Assembly: GCA_000437495.1 (NCBI GenBank)
Contig: FR897862.1
Coordinates: 2,067 to 20,345 of the forward strand
Reading direction: 5' to 3'
Source: Prevotella sp. CAG:485
Lineage (GTDB): Bacteria; Bacteroidota; Bacteroidia; Bacteroidales; Muribaculaceae
DNA: 18,279 bases
Below are positions 1 through 6,864 of the stretch, in pieces (the first letter of the stretch is position 1; each line of letters opens with the position of its first letter). The notes under the pieces were generated by a model. It made no database searches, was not told where the DNA came from, and saw only the letters and a program-made list of their open reading frames with translations. The translations under genes were made by a program, and so were the position numbers.

Positions 1-1
1 G

Positions 2-235
2 GGCAACGTCATCGGCAGCTGCCTCTTCAACGCCTTCCTGGTGCTGGGGACCTCGGCGCTTGTGCGGCCTCTCCCCTTCGGCGACATCGGCGCCGTGGAC
101 CTGCTCACACTCACCGGAGCATCGCTGCTCTTCTGGCTCTTCGGCTGTTTCTTCGGGAAGCGTGTAATCAACAGAGCCGAAGGCGCATTGCTAACCCTCG
201 GCTACATTGTCTATATTGTTTACCTTTGCTGCTGA
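2..235 (+). CDS. Na+/Ca2+ exchanger family antiporter, C-terminal fragment
   Basis: This is the 3' end of a gene that begins before the window; the frame is open from base 2 and stops with TGA at 233-235. The first visible residues, GNVIGSCLFNAFLVLG, match the second alpha-repeat of the CaCA (calcium/cation antiporter, YrbG-like) family, where GNxxGSxxxN lines the ion path. Two further hydrophobic stretches follow, with a short basic loop (GKRVINRAEG) between them, and the protein ends in a hydrophobic helix followed by Cys-Cys. That is how the last two helices of these inner-membrane exchangers usually look. Members exchange Na+ or H+ for Ca2+ across the cytoplasmic membrane. A GTG at 41 is internal and not a plausible start. 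The next gene is convergent. The family call rests on the alpha-repeat; the transported ion is inferred from the family. Confidence 0.75.
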   Translation, partial: GNVIGSCLFNAFLVLGTSALVRPLPFGDIGAVDLLTLTGASLLFWLFGCFFGKRVINRAEGALLTLGYIVYIVYLCC

Positions 236-267
236 GCGCCTGCCCGATCAGGCCGCTCGGCGCTTAC

Positions 268-1398
268 TTACCCAAGCTGCTTCCGGTAGGCTTTGCGGCG
301 TCGGTGCTGCCGCGAGGTAAAATATTTCCATTGCTCTTGCACGGAGGCGTTCTCGGCCAGCTCCGGGTTTGATTCCGCCCATTTGAAGCCCCGCTTCTGA
401 TATTCCGGAATCAGGTCCTGAAACAGCAGCGCGTTCACCCCTTTGCCCTGATATTCCGGCTTTATGCCCACCAGCATCAGGTCTACCCGGTCGTTGTGGC
501 CGCGCAAGCCCTTCAGCAGCGGAATCCACCCGAACGGCAGCAGCTTGCCCCTGCTGCGCTGCAGACCGCGGCTCAGCGACGGCATGGAGATGCCCACACC
601 CACAAGCTGTTCATCCTTGTCAACAATCAGACTCACCAGGTCCAGGTCCAGCAGACCCAGATACTCCTTTATATAAGCCTCAATCTGGCGGTCTGTGAGC
701 GGCGAATAGCCATAGAGCTTGTCGTACGTCTCATTGATTAGCTCAAACAGCGCCCGGCCATAGTCGCGTTTTATGGCCTGTTTATCCTTATATTTCTTTA
801 TTTTCAGTCCGAAGCGCCGTTTCACGATGTCGGCCACCCGCATCATCTTCTCCGGGATGGCGTCCGGCACATCCATCACAAACTCCAGCCACTCCGTATC
901 AGGCTCATAGCCTGCCTTGAGCACATGCCCCTCGTAATACGGATAATTGTAGTTTGTGGCCATAGTGCTCAGCTCGTCGAAGCCGAACGTCAGCAGCCCC
1001 TCGCGGTCGAGGTCGGTGAAGCCCAACGGGCCTAAAATCTCCACCATACCCTTTTTGCGGGTCCATTGCTCGGCAGCCTCCAAAAGCGCCGCGCAGACCT
1101 CAGCATCGTCGATGAAGTCGAAGAAGCCGAACCGAGCCGCCTTCACCCCCGTGCGCTCGTTGACCTGCCGGTTGATGATTGCCGCGATGCGCCCTGCCGG
1201 TTTACCGTCCTTGAAGGCCATGAAATACTCCGCCTCGCAGAACTCGAACGCCGGGTTCTTGGCCGGGTTCAGCGTCTCCACCTCGTCGAGCACCAGCGGC
1301 GGCACATAATACTCATTTCCCTTGTAGAGCCATATGGGAAACTTCACAAACTCCAGGAGAGCGCGGCGCCCGGTGCCGATAGCTTTTACCTCAATCAT
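268..1398 (-). CDS. GNAT-fold N-acetyltransferase-like protein
   Basis: The product is 376 residues, starting at an ATG 14 bp after the stop of the upstream pseudokinase gene, so the two are probably co-transcribed. The C-terminal half carries a GNAT-like acetyl-CoA motif: a beta strand (VDLMLVGIKPEY, about residues 305-316) runs into QGKGVNALLF (317-326), matching the Q/RxxGxG/A pyrophosphate loop. It is followed by the usual distal segment with conserved Glu/Asn (AESNPELAEN, 341-350) and a basic tail (RQHRRRKAYRK). The N-terminal part (about 10-180) resembles a second, degenerate GNAT-like half, with GPLGFTDLDREGLL at 123-136. There is no signal peptide or membrane segment, so it is probably cytoplasmic. 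Proteins of this size and shape are widespread in Bacteroidales and usually left as hypothetical or GNAT family. The substrate is unknown. Confidence 0.7.
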   Translation of the reverse strand: MIEVKAIGTGRRALLEFVKFPIWLYKGNEYYVPPLVLDEVETLNPAKNPAFEFCEAEYFMAFKDGKPAGRIAAIINRQVNERTGVKAARFGFFDFIDDAEVCAALLEAAEQWTRKKGMVEILGPLGFTDLDREGLLTFGFDELSTMATNYNYPYYEGHVLKAGYEPDTEWLEFVMDVPDAIPEKMMRVADIVKRRFGLKIKKYKDKQAIKRDYGRALFELINETYDKLYGYSPLTDRQIEAYIKEYLGLLDLDLVSLIVDKDEQLVGVGISMPSLSRGLQRSRGKLLPFGWIPLLKGLRGHNDRVDLMLVGIKPEYQGKGVNALLFQDLIPEYQKRGFKWAESNPELAENASVQEQWKYFTSRQHRRRKAYRKQLG

Positions 1399-1412
1399 AA
1401 CGTCAGCATCAT

Positions 1413-2183
1413 CTATTTAAAAAAATAAGCAAAAGCAAGCATCAGCACCACGGCCACCGCAATGGTTGCAATCAGGAAGAGATACAGCTGCGCCGACGAC
1501 CGCTTCTCCACAGCCAACTGCAGGTCAGTAACAGTGTTGTAGCCCCCTTCGGCAGCCTTGTTGGCGATGCGGCGCAGACGCGGCATCTTGGCCGGCAGAT
1601 GGTCGAGCACCTCCCCGAGCACCAGACCGTAGCTGCGCAGATCCTCTTCCGTGTCCTGATGCGTGAGGTGCGACGCCTGGTCGTAGCCCACATTTATCAG
1701 CTTCAGATTCTCGTTGTATTCCGTAAAGATTATATTTTCGGCCGTAATGGGGTAATGCACCAGATGGTTTTCCTGGATATACTCCATGGCGTCAATGAGC
1801 TGCGTCTGCAGCCGGTTGAGGATACGCGGCGTGAGCCGTTTCTCGTCGATCATGCGGCGCAGCGAGTAGCCGTAAACGTCGTCGGTGATTATGGCGCGGC
1901 CAATTCCCGGCACCTCCTCCAGGTCGTTGACCATGACGATGTTGGGGTGAGCCAGGTTATAGCGCGTGTCGAACTCCCGGTCGAGCATCTCGCGGCATTT
2001 GGCGTCGTTGCGGTAACGCTCCTTCAGAGCCTTGAGCATGACCCATTTGCCATGCTTGCGGGCCGTATAGACATTGTAGAACTCCTCTTCCCATTCAGGA
2101 AGCAGTGTCATGTCCGACCATTTGCCGCTCGGGTCGGATATAGGTATCTTCTTCTCTTCCTTGCTTACGTAACTCTGCGCCAT
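1413..2183 (-). CDS. Membrane-anchored protein-kinase-fold protein, predicted pseudokinase
   Basis: The product is 256 residues. Residues 30-230 follow the order of a eukaryotic-type kinase domain: the beta3 lysine (WVMLKAL, K51), the alphaC glutamate (LDREF, E70), a hinge-like stretch (ITDDVYGYSLRRMI, 99-112), a catalytic-loop region HYPITAENIIF (143-153) and KLINVGYDQA (161-170). Compared with HRDLKPEN and DFG, the catalytic Asp is replaced by Pro (145), the catalytic-loop Lys by Thr (147) and the metal-binding Asp by Asn (164); only N150 of the loop remains. The glycine-rich loop is also absent. Residues 232-255 form one strong hydrophobic helix ending in FFK, so it is probably a tail-anchored protein with the kinase fold in the cytoplasm. 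It lies 81 bp downstream of serS and directly upstream of the GNAT-like gene. Phosphotransfer is unlikely; a scaffold or nucleotide-sensing role is inference. Confidence 0.75.
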   Translation of the reverse strand: MAQSYVSKEEKKIPISDPSGKWSDMTLLPEWEEEFYNVYTARKHGKWVMLKALKERYRNDAKCREMLDREFDTRYNLAHPNIVMVNDLEEVPGIGRAIITDDVYGYSLRRMIDEKRLTPRILNRLQTQLIDAMEYIQENHLVHYPITAENIIFTEYNENLKLINVGYDQASHLTHQDTEEDLRSYGLVLGEVLDHLPAKMPRLRRIANKAAEGGYNTVTDLQLAVEKRSSAQLYLFLIATIAVAVVLMLAFAYFFK

Positions 2184-2264
2184 CGCCGTGATGTTTTGGT
2201 ATAATATGGATTGCGGAGGCGGCTGCGAGACAGTTTTGCCCGCTTGCCGCCCCCGTGTGATTGG

Positions 2265-3536
2265 TTATTTTATCATGTCGAAGCCCGTGTAAGGCTGCAG
2301 ACACTCAGGAATGCGAATGCCTTCCGGCGTCTGGTTGTTTTCCAACAGAGCGGCCACGATGCGCGGCAGCGCCAAGGCAGAGCCGTTGAGCGTGTGGCAG
2401 AGATGCGTCTTCTTGTCGGCGCCGCGGTAACGACATTTCAGCCTGTTGGCCTGATACGTCTCGAAGTTCGACACCGAGCTGACCTCCAGCCAGCGCTTCT
2501 GTGCCGCCGAGAACACCTCGAAGTCGTAGGTGATGGCCGACGTGAAGCTCATGTCGCCGCCACACAGACGCAGGATATGCCACGGCAGACCCAGCCCCTC
2601 GAGCAACTTCTGCACATGGTTCTTCATCTCCTCCAGAGCCGCGTACGAGTTCTCCGGCTTCTCAATGCGCACAATCTCCACCTTGTCAAACTGATGCAGA
2701 CGGTTCAGGCCGCGCACATCCTTGCCGTAGGAGCCGGCCTCGCGGCGCCAGCAGGGCGAGTAAGCGCAGTTTTTACGCGGCAGAGAGTCTTCCGCAAGGA
2801 TGACATCGCGGTAGATGTTCGTCACCGGCACCTCTGCCGTGGGTATCAGATAGAGATTGTCGAGGTTTACATGATACATCTGCCCCTCCTTGTCGGGCAG
2901 CTGACCTGTGCCGTAGCCTGACGCCTCATTCACCACGAAGGGCGGTTCCACCTCCGTGTAACCCGCCTCGGAGGCCGAGTTCAGGAAATACTGAATCAGC
3001 GCACGCTGCAGACGCGCACCCTTGCCGATGTAGAACGGAAAGCCCGCGCCCGTTACCTTTACGCCCAGTTCAAAGTCGATGATGCCGTATTTCTTGGCCA
3101 ACTCCCAGTGGGGCAGCGCGTCGGCGCCCAAGTCGGGAATCACGCCACCCTCTTTCACCACCACATTGTCGGCTGCCGTGAGACCCTCGGGCACATCGGC
3201 GCACGGAGTGTTGGGGATGGTGAGCAGAATGTCGCGTATCTCCTTTTCGGCCTCGGCCTGACGGTCTACCCGTCCGGCGGTGTCGGCTTTCAGGGCAGCC
3301 ACACGCTGTTTGGCGGCTTCGGCCTCTTCGCGGCGGCCCTCCTTCATCATTGCCCCGATGCCCGAGGCGAGCTTCTTCAGCTCCGACGCCACCGCGTCGT
3401 TGGCTTTCTGAAGGCTGCGGCGCTCCTCGTCGAGAGCCAGAATTTTCTCTATGGCTTCACGGCCGTCGAAGCCTTTCACCTTCAGCCGTTCAATGATATG
3501 TTGCGGATTTGCCTTTATGTCTGCTAAAACAAGCAT
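2265..3536 (-). CDS. serS: Seryl-tRNA synthetase
   Basis: SerRS charges tRNA(Ser) (and tRNA(Sec) where present) with serine, using ATP, in the cytoplasm. The product is 423 residues, normal for bacterial SerRS. Residues about 25-105 are charged and heptad-like (for example EAEAAKQRVAALKADTAG), matching the N-terminal antiparallel coiled-coil arm that grips the long variable arm of tRNA(Ser). The class II core follows: the serine-binding TAEVP (233-237), motif 2 with CWRREAGSYGKDVRGLNRLH (262-281), and motif 3 TLNGSALALPR (382-392), whose arginine binds ATP. The start is an ATG with no Shine-Dalgarno. The gap before the gene holds a TAATTTTG -7-like element and two copies of an 18-bp repeat, which would form part of the leader. 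No key residue looks missing. Confidence 0.97.
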   Translation of the reverse strand: MLVLADIKANPQHIIERLKVKGFDGREAIEKILALDEERRSLQKANDAVASELKKLASGIGAMMKEGRREEAEAAKQRVAALKADTAGRVDRQAEAEKEIRDILLTIPNTPCADVPEGLTAADNVVVKEGGVIPDLGADALPHWELAKKYGIIDFELGVKVTGAGFPFYIGKGARLQRALIQYFLNSASEAGYTEVEPPFVVNEASGYGTGQLPDKEGQMYHVNLDNLYLIPTAEVPVTNIYRDVILAEDSLPRKNCAYSPCWRREAGSYGKDVRGLNRLHQFDKVEIVRIEKPENSYAALEEMKNHVQKLLEGLGLPWHILRLCGGDMSFTSAITYDFEVFSAAQKRWLEVSSVSNFETYQANRLKCRYRGADKKTHLCHTLNGSALALPRIVAALLENNQTPEGIRIPECLQPYTGFDMIK

Positions 3537-3554
3537 TTTTCTTTTGCTTTTTTT

Positions 3555-3601
3555 GAGGCTGAAGCCTTCGCCACGACGGGTTCGAGGCTGAAGCCTTCGC
3601 C
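3555..3601. repeat. Two direct copies of an 18-bp dyad in the serS leader region
   Basis: GAGGCTGAAGCCTTCGCC occurs at 3555-3572 and, without mismatch, at 3584-3601, with an 11-bp spacer. Each copy contains AGGCT-GA-AGCCT, so it can fold into a small hairpin on either strand. They lie between the stop of the YqeY gene and the serS start. I do not recognise the element. Confidence 0.85.
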
Positions 3602-3606
3602 TGCAC

Positions 3607-3614
3607 CAAAATTA
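3607..3614 (-). promoter_or_regulatory. Possible serS -7 element
   Basis: TAATTTTG on the minus strand matches TAnnTTTG. I see no TTG-like -33 at the right distance. If used, it gives a leader of about 60 bases that contains both 18-bp repeats before the serS ATG at 3536. Confidence 0.4.
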
Positions 3615-3634
3615 TAGTTACTTAATGGAGAGAA

Positions 3635-4090
3635 TTAGTTTTGCTGAAGGAGGCGCTTTACGGCGGCGGAGATTTCGGCGCCGGGCGCTTTGCCGGCCAG
3701 TTCCTTCGAGGCCACGCCCATCACCTTGCCCATGTCGCGGGCAGACGTGGCGCCCACACGCGCTATGATGCCCTTCAGAGCCTCTTCAAGCTCCCCGGCG
3801 CTCAGCTGCCTGGGCAGAAATTCCTTTATCACCTCAGCCTCCGCAAGCTCATTGGCGGCCAACTCCCCGCGGTTGTTGTCGGCATAGATGCGGGCGCTTT
3901 CCTGACGCTGCTTCACCATCTTGGTGAGAATCTGCACTGCCTTGGCGTCCGTCAGCTCGCCGTTGGAGCCCTTGGCTGTCTTGGCCTCCAGAAACTCCTT
4001 CTTGATGCCCCTGAGAGCCTCCAGACGCACCATCTCACGAGCCTTCATGGCCCGTTTGATTTCCTCGCTTACTGTATCAAATAGATTCAT
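3635..4090 (-). CDS. YqeY/GatB-domain protein
   Basis: The product is 151 residues and matches the YqeY family from end to end: MNLFDTVSEEIKRAMKAREM at the start, LEALRGIKKEF, QILTKMVKQRQESARIY (a helix signature of the family), EAEVIKEFLPRQLS, and a C-terminal TSARDMGKVMGVASKELAGK that resembles the GatB/GatE tail domain used for tRNA binding. YqeY proteins are stand-alone relatives of that domain; a link to tRNA or amidotransferase function is suspected, but no reaction is established. I chose the ATG at 4090. The in-frame GTG at 4105 lies upstream of the -7 element and adds five residues not typical of the family. A complete promoter (CAAAA at 4123-4127 and CAAAAATA at 4095-4102 on the plus strand) lies only four bases before the ATG and overlaps the end of rsmA, so the transcript should be leaderless. 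Confidence 0.9.
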   Translation of the reverse strand: MNLFDTVSEEIKRAMKAREMVRLEALRGIKKEFLEAKTAKGSNGELTDAKAVQILTKMVKQRQESARIYADNNRGELAANELAEAEVIKEFLPRQLSAGELEEALKGIIARVGATSARDMGKVMGVASKELAGKAPGAEISAAVKRLLQQN

Positions 4091-4094
4091 ATCG

Positions 4095-4127
4095 CAAAAA
4101 TACACAAAATTTTTTATATGTGCAAAA
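4095..4127 (-). promoter_or_regulatory. Promoter of the YqeY gene, inside the 3' end of rsmA
   Basis: On the minus strand a -33 TTTTG (plus 4123-4127) and TATTTTTG (plus 4095-4102) are separated by exactly 20 bp. The element ends four bases before the ATG at 4090. The -33 part lies within the rsmA coding sequence, whose stop is at 4114-4116, so this is an internal promoter in an otherwise operon-like run. Confidence 0.65.
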
Positions 4128-4956
4128 CGTCGGCCTCAGCGTCCTTTCCCTCCAGTATCATAGTCAGCTTCACAAAGCTCAGCGGCGATATTTGCTCCGG
4201 CCTCAGGGGGAGGAAGGGTTTGAGCGCCGGCGTGTCCAAGCCCTGCGGCAGCGTAGAGCCTTGCAGCGAGCCGATGAGTCCGCCCAGGGAGTTGCGCATC
4301 GTCTTGCGCCGCTGCCCGAAGGCCGTCTTCACCACATTCTTCAGCAGCGCCTCGGAGCAGGGCAGCTCCGTGCGACCGTTGCGCAGCAGACGCAGAACGC
4401 CGCTCTTCACCTTCGGCATGGGGCGGAACACCGTCTCGTCGACGGTGAACAGATACTCGCAGTCGTACCACAGCTGCAGCAACACACTCAGAATGCCGTA
4501 CGTCTTCGAGCCTTCGCGCGCGCAGATGCGCTCGGCCACCTCACGCTGCAGCATACCCGAGCAGAGAGCCACCTTGTTGCGGTGTTCGAGCACCCGGAAG
4601 AAGATTTGCGTCGATATGTTGTAGGGGTAATTGCCTATCAGCGCTATTTTTCGCCCCGGGAAGACGCTGTCGAGATTCATCTTCAGGAAATCCTCCTCAA
4701 TGAGCTTCACCCCCGGATACGCCTTGCGCATGTATGCCGCCGCCTCCGGGTCCAGCTCCACGGCCACCAATTCGCGTCCTGAGGCATCTAACCAGCGCGT
4801 CAGCGCCCCGGTGCCCGGACCTATCTCCACAATAGGCAGACGGCCTAACGGCGTATCTGCCCCGTAGCCTAACACCGTGTCGGCGATGCGCTCTGACACA
4901 GCCTCATCAACCAGAAAATGCTGGCCGAAACTCTTTTTTGCTTTTACCTTTGCCAT
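4114..4956 (-). CDS. rsmA: 16S rRNA (adenine1518/1519-N6)-dimethyltransferase RsmA (KsgA)
   Basis: RsmA dimethylates two adjacent adenines in the 3'-terminal hairpin of 16S rRNA, using S-adenosylmethionine, late in small-subunit assembly; loss gives kasugamycin resistance. From the ATG at 4956 the product is 280 residues, a usual length. Visible family motifs are KKSFGQHFLVD (7-17), the SAM-binding motif I VEIGPGTGALT (43-53), the ribose-binding acidic residue in VAVELDP (64-70), EEDFLK (87-92) and the active-site GNYPYNIST (108-116), which is NLPY in many homologues. FRPMPKVKSGVLRL and FGQRRKTMRNSL follow in the C-terminal half. A TTG nine codons upstream (4983) is in frame but adds a non-homologous stretch and falls inside a hairpin, so I reject it. 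The gene lies between the secreted peptidase and the YqeY gene, all on the same strand. Confidence 0.96.
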   Translation of the reverse strand: MAKVKAKKSFGQHFLVDEAVSERIADTVLGYGADTPLGRLPIVEIGPGTGALTRWLDASGRELVAVELDPEAAAYMRKAYPGVKLIEEDFLKMNLDSVFPGRKIALIGNYPYNISTQIFFRVLEHRNKVALCSGMLQREVAERICAREGSKTYGILSVLLQLWYDCEYLFTVDETVFRPMPKVKSGVLRLLRNGRTELPCSEALLKNVVKTAFGQRRKTMRNSLGGLIGSLQGSTLPQGLDTPALKPFLPLRPEQISPLSFVKLTMILEGKDAEADVLHI

Positions 4957-4963
4957 GTATTTA

Positions 4964-5000
4964 TAAAAGCGGAGGCTGCGCAAAAGTTTTCACAGCCTCC
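4964..5000 (-). terminator. Hairpin between the peptidase gene and rsmA, likely terminator
   Basis: On the minus strand GGAGGCTG (5000-4993) and CAGCCTCC (4978-4971) form a perfect 8-bp stem. The loop between them contains a further AAAA/TTTT pairing. GCTTTTAT follows directly. This is a plausible intrinsic terminator for the peptidase gene, although its T-run is short and ends only about eight bases before the rsmA ATG. It could instead act as a structured leader of rsmA. Confidence 0.5.
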
Positions 5001-5007
5001 CTCTTCC

Positions 5008-5039
5008 GACCGGTCAGACCAGTCAGACCAGTCTGACCA
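5008..5039. repeat. 9-bp tandem array (GACCAGTCA type)
   Basis: Units run at exact 9-bp steps: GACCGGTCA (5008-5016), GACCAGTCA (5017-5025), GACCAGTCT (5026-5034) and a partial GACCA (5035-5039). It lies between the stop of the peptidase gene and the hairpin before rsmA. GTCAGAC (5022-5028) and GTCTGAC (5031-5037) also form a 7-bp dyad. Confidence 0.85.
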
Positions 5040-5046
5040 ATTCCTC

Positions 5047-6249
5047 TCACTTAAACTTCTTGGCAATGGCGGCGGGTACAGCCTCTTTGTTCACCATAAT
5101 GCCCATCGTCTTCATCAGGAAGTAAGGTTCCGAGCAGTAGAAGTAGCCGCCATATTTCTGGTTCGTGTCCCACGAGTTTTTGATTTTGTAATAGCGGTTG
5201 CCCTTCTGGTCGGTGGCGATGCCCACAATCGTCATGCCGTGGTCATCCGTTGTTTCGTGGCGGTCGAAAGCCTGCTGACGCATCTCCTGCGTAGGCACTA
5301 TTTCCTTCACCGGCCCGTCGAACTGGAAGCGCTTCTTGGCCCTTTCATTGTCGCTGAGCTGTACCCAGCGCGACAGCTCCGTACCCTCGAGCGTGCCCGG
5401 GTCTATTTCCTCCGGTATCACGGCCACGCCCTCGCGCCATTTGAAGCCACCCTCGCTCACGTCGGCAGCCCAGGCCACCGAATAGCCGTTTTCAAGAGCA
5501 TTGTCCACGATGGCCTTCATCTCCTCCATAGGCACATTCTGATAGTCGGCCCACAGCCAGTTGTCGGCCACCTCCAGCGGGAAAGCCTTGTAGAACGGAT
5601 GGTGAGTGAAGCTCGTAACACAGATATAGTCGTTGGGGTTGAGCTTGAACTGGTCGGCAAACGTGCGCGGAGTGTACTGTTTGCCATTGTAGGTGAACTT
5701 CTCGGGCAGCGGGCCGAGGTAAGCGTCGAGGATGCCGTCCAGGCCCTTCTTCCAGGCCGTGGAATAGCGGCGGTTGGAGTTCTTCAGCACACCGTTGAGG
5801 TAGCCCGTAAGGCCGTCGCTCAGCTCATAGTGCGAGTGTTTGTCTTCCCCGTAGTTCAGCCCCGAGTAAGCCTCTTCCGGCACCAGGCCGTAGTTGTCCA
5901 GCACATAGATGATGTCCCACAGGCCGCCGCCCTGGGCGAAGTTTATCTTGCCGTCCATGCGCAGATATTTGTCGGCCTTGTCGTCGTAGCAGTGGCGCAC
6001 CGTGAACATCTCGCTCAGGTCAAGCTCCGGGCCACCCTTGCGCATAATCTCGTCTTCAATGAACGATGTGCCCGAGAACGACCAGCATGTGCCCGACTTG
6101 TTCTGGTCCTTCACAGAACCCGTCTTCACCGTTTTCACGTCAGTGAACTGAAAGCCCTTCACCGTGTCGGTGTCGGCCTTTTTGGCATCCTGCGCCATTA
6201 CGCCAAGCGGCAAGGCGGCAGCCATGGCCAAAAGAAAAAGTTTTTTCAT
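5047..6249 (-). CDS. Secreted C1-family aminopeptidase (bleomycin hydrolase type)
   Basis: The product is 400 residues. It starts with a type I signal peptide: MKKLF, then a hydrophobic stretch, then VMAQ|DA with cleavage near residue 19 or 20, so the enzyme is exported to the periplasm or cell surface. The papain-like catalytic set of peptidase family C1B is complete: Q49 (oxyanion) and C55 in DQNKSGTCWSFSG, H337 in TTDDHGMTIVGIA and N358 in YKIKNSWD. C1B enzymes (PepC, bleomycin hydrolase) are usually cytoplasmic hexameric aminopeptidases of about 450 residues; exported versions of about 400 residues are common in Bacteroidales. It starts 17 bp after the stop of cdd and probably shares its promoter. 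The family call is secure; the peptide substrates are unknown. Confidence 0.92.
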   Translation of the reverse strand: MKKLFLLAMAAALPLGVMAQDAKKADTDTVKGFQFTDVKTVKTGSVKDQNKSGTCWSFSGTSFIEDEIMRKGGPELDLSEMFTVRHCYDDKADKYLRMDGKINFAQGGGLWDIIYVLDNYGLVPEEAYSGLNYGEDKHSHYELSDGLTGYLNGVLKNSNRRYSTAWKKGLDGILDAYLGPLPEKFTYNGKQYTPRTFADQFKLNPNDYICVTSFTHHPFYKAFPLEVADNWLWADYQNVPMEEMKAIVDNALENGYSVAWAADVSEGGFKWREGVAVIPEEIDPGTLEGTELSRWVQLSDNERAKKRFQFDGPVKEIVPTQEMRQQAFDRHETTDDHGMTIVGIATDQKGNRYYKIKNSWDTNQKYGGYFYCSEPYFLMKTMGIMVNKEAVPAAIAKKFK

Positions 6250-6266
6250 GATGTTTATGTTGAGTT

Positions 6267-6767
6267 TTAGAATTCAGTAAAAGTTAGCGGCAGCAACTGC
6301 GCCACACTCTCCACGATGTAGATTTTGTCGGCGCCGTAGAGGATTACCTCCATCGGTCCGTGCAGATTCTCATACTCCATCAGCGCCTGACGGCAGGCAC
6401 CGCAGGGCGCTATGGGCGAGCGCTGGAAACAGTCGGCGAAATCGCGGCCCTCATTGCCCGGCAGGTCGTGCGTGTTGGCCGCAATGGCAATCTTCAGCAT
6501 CCGTTTGCCCGGATTGTTGGCGCCTGCCCAGTAGGCCGTGGTGCGTTCGGCGCACATCGACGACGGAAACGCCGCATTTTCCTGATTCGCACCGCTCACG
6601 ATAGAGCCGTCGTCGAGCAGAACGGCCGCACCCACCCGGAAATGCGAGTAAGGCACGTATGAGCCGCGAGTAGCCTCCTTGGCGGCATCTACCAGAGCGC
6701 GGTTTTCGCTGCTCAGCTCGCTGTAGAGGCACTCGCGCACCCGCGTATGAACATTGAACTCCTTCAT
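6267..6767 (-). CDS. cdd: Cytidine deaminase
   Basis: Cdd hydrolyses cytidine and deoxycytidine to uridine and deoxyuridine in pyrimidine salvage; it is a cytoplasmic zinc enzyme. The 166-residue product has YSHFRVGAAVL (40-50), the substrate-binding GANQENAAFP (59-68), zinc ligand C72 with the catalytic Glu in MCAER (E74), and PCGACRQAL (121-129), which supplies the other two zinc cysteines. This is the three-cysteine (tetrameric-type) form. I chose the ATG at 6767 rather than an in-frame GTG at 6773, because the -7 element TATTTTTG overlaps that GTG and ends five bases before the ATG. The next gene, the secreted peptidase, follows after 17 bp and is probably in the same operon. Confidence 0.95.
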   Translation of the reverse strand: MKEFNVHTRVRECLYSELSSENRALVDAAKEATRGSYVPYSHFRVGAAVLLDDGSIVSGANQENAAFPSSMCAERTTAYWAGANNPGKRMLKIAIAANTHDLPGNEGRDFADCFQRSPIAPCGACRQALMEYENLHGPMEVILYGADKIYIVESVAQLLPLTFTEF

Positions 6768-6772
6768 GGCCA

Positions 6773-6804
6773 CAAAAATAGCAAAAAAAACTCGCCCGGC
6801 AAAA
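6773..6804 (-). promoter_or_regulatory. cdd promoter
   Basis: On the minus strand a -33 TTTTG (plus 6800-6804, CAAAA) is followed after 19 bp by TATTTTTG (plus 6773-6780), a full match to the Bacteroidota TAnnTTTG element. Only five bases separate it from the cdd ATG, so transcription should start at or within a few bases of the start codon. Confidence 0.7.
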
Positions 6805-6815
6805 TGGAGCGCAAC

Positions 6816-6851
6816 TAAGGAGTTTAAGGAGCTTAAGGAGTTTAAGGAGCT
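6816..6851. repeat. 9-bp tandem array (TAAGGAGTT type) between divergent promoters
   Basis: Four units at exact 9-bp steps alternate in sequence: TAAGGAGTT (6816-6824), TAAGGAGCT (6825-6833), TAAGGAGTT (6834-6842) and TAAGGAGCT (6843-6851). A degenerate TAGGGG follows. The array lies upstream of both the cdd and the surface-protein promoters. Confidence 0.9.
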
Positions 6852-6864
6852 TAGGGGTGGCGCA

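Noticed and set aside
235..264. Bidirectional terminator between the exchanger and the GNAT-like gene
   Set aside because: AGCGCC (235-240) and GGCGCT (259-264) can pair, but a competing GCCTG/CAGGC stem exists and there is no T-run on either side.
2184..2264. Promoter or terminator between serS and the pseudokinase gene
   Set aside because: No TAnnTTTG element and no convincing stem with a T-run; GC-rich half-matches only, so read-through from serS is possible.
3537..3634. T-box or other riboswitch upstream of serS
   Set aside because: No T-box consensus or specifier loop is visible; the gap holds only the 18-bp repeats and an A-rich stretch.
4957..4983. TTG start for rsmA at 4983
   Set aside because: It adds nine residues not found in the family and lies in the hairpin; the ATG at 4956 gives the usual N-terminus before KKSFGQHFL.
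4918..6270. A 450-codon open frame on the plus strand opposite the peptidase gene
   Set aside because: It is antisense to a gene with a complete catalytic set and signal peptide, has no family-like motifs, and arises from GC-rich codon bias.
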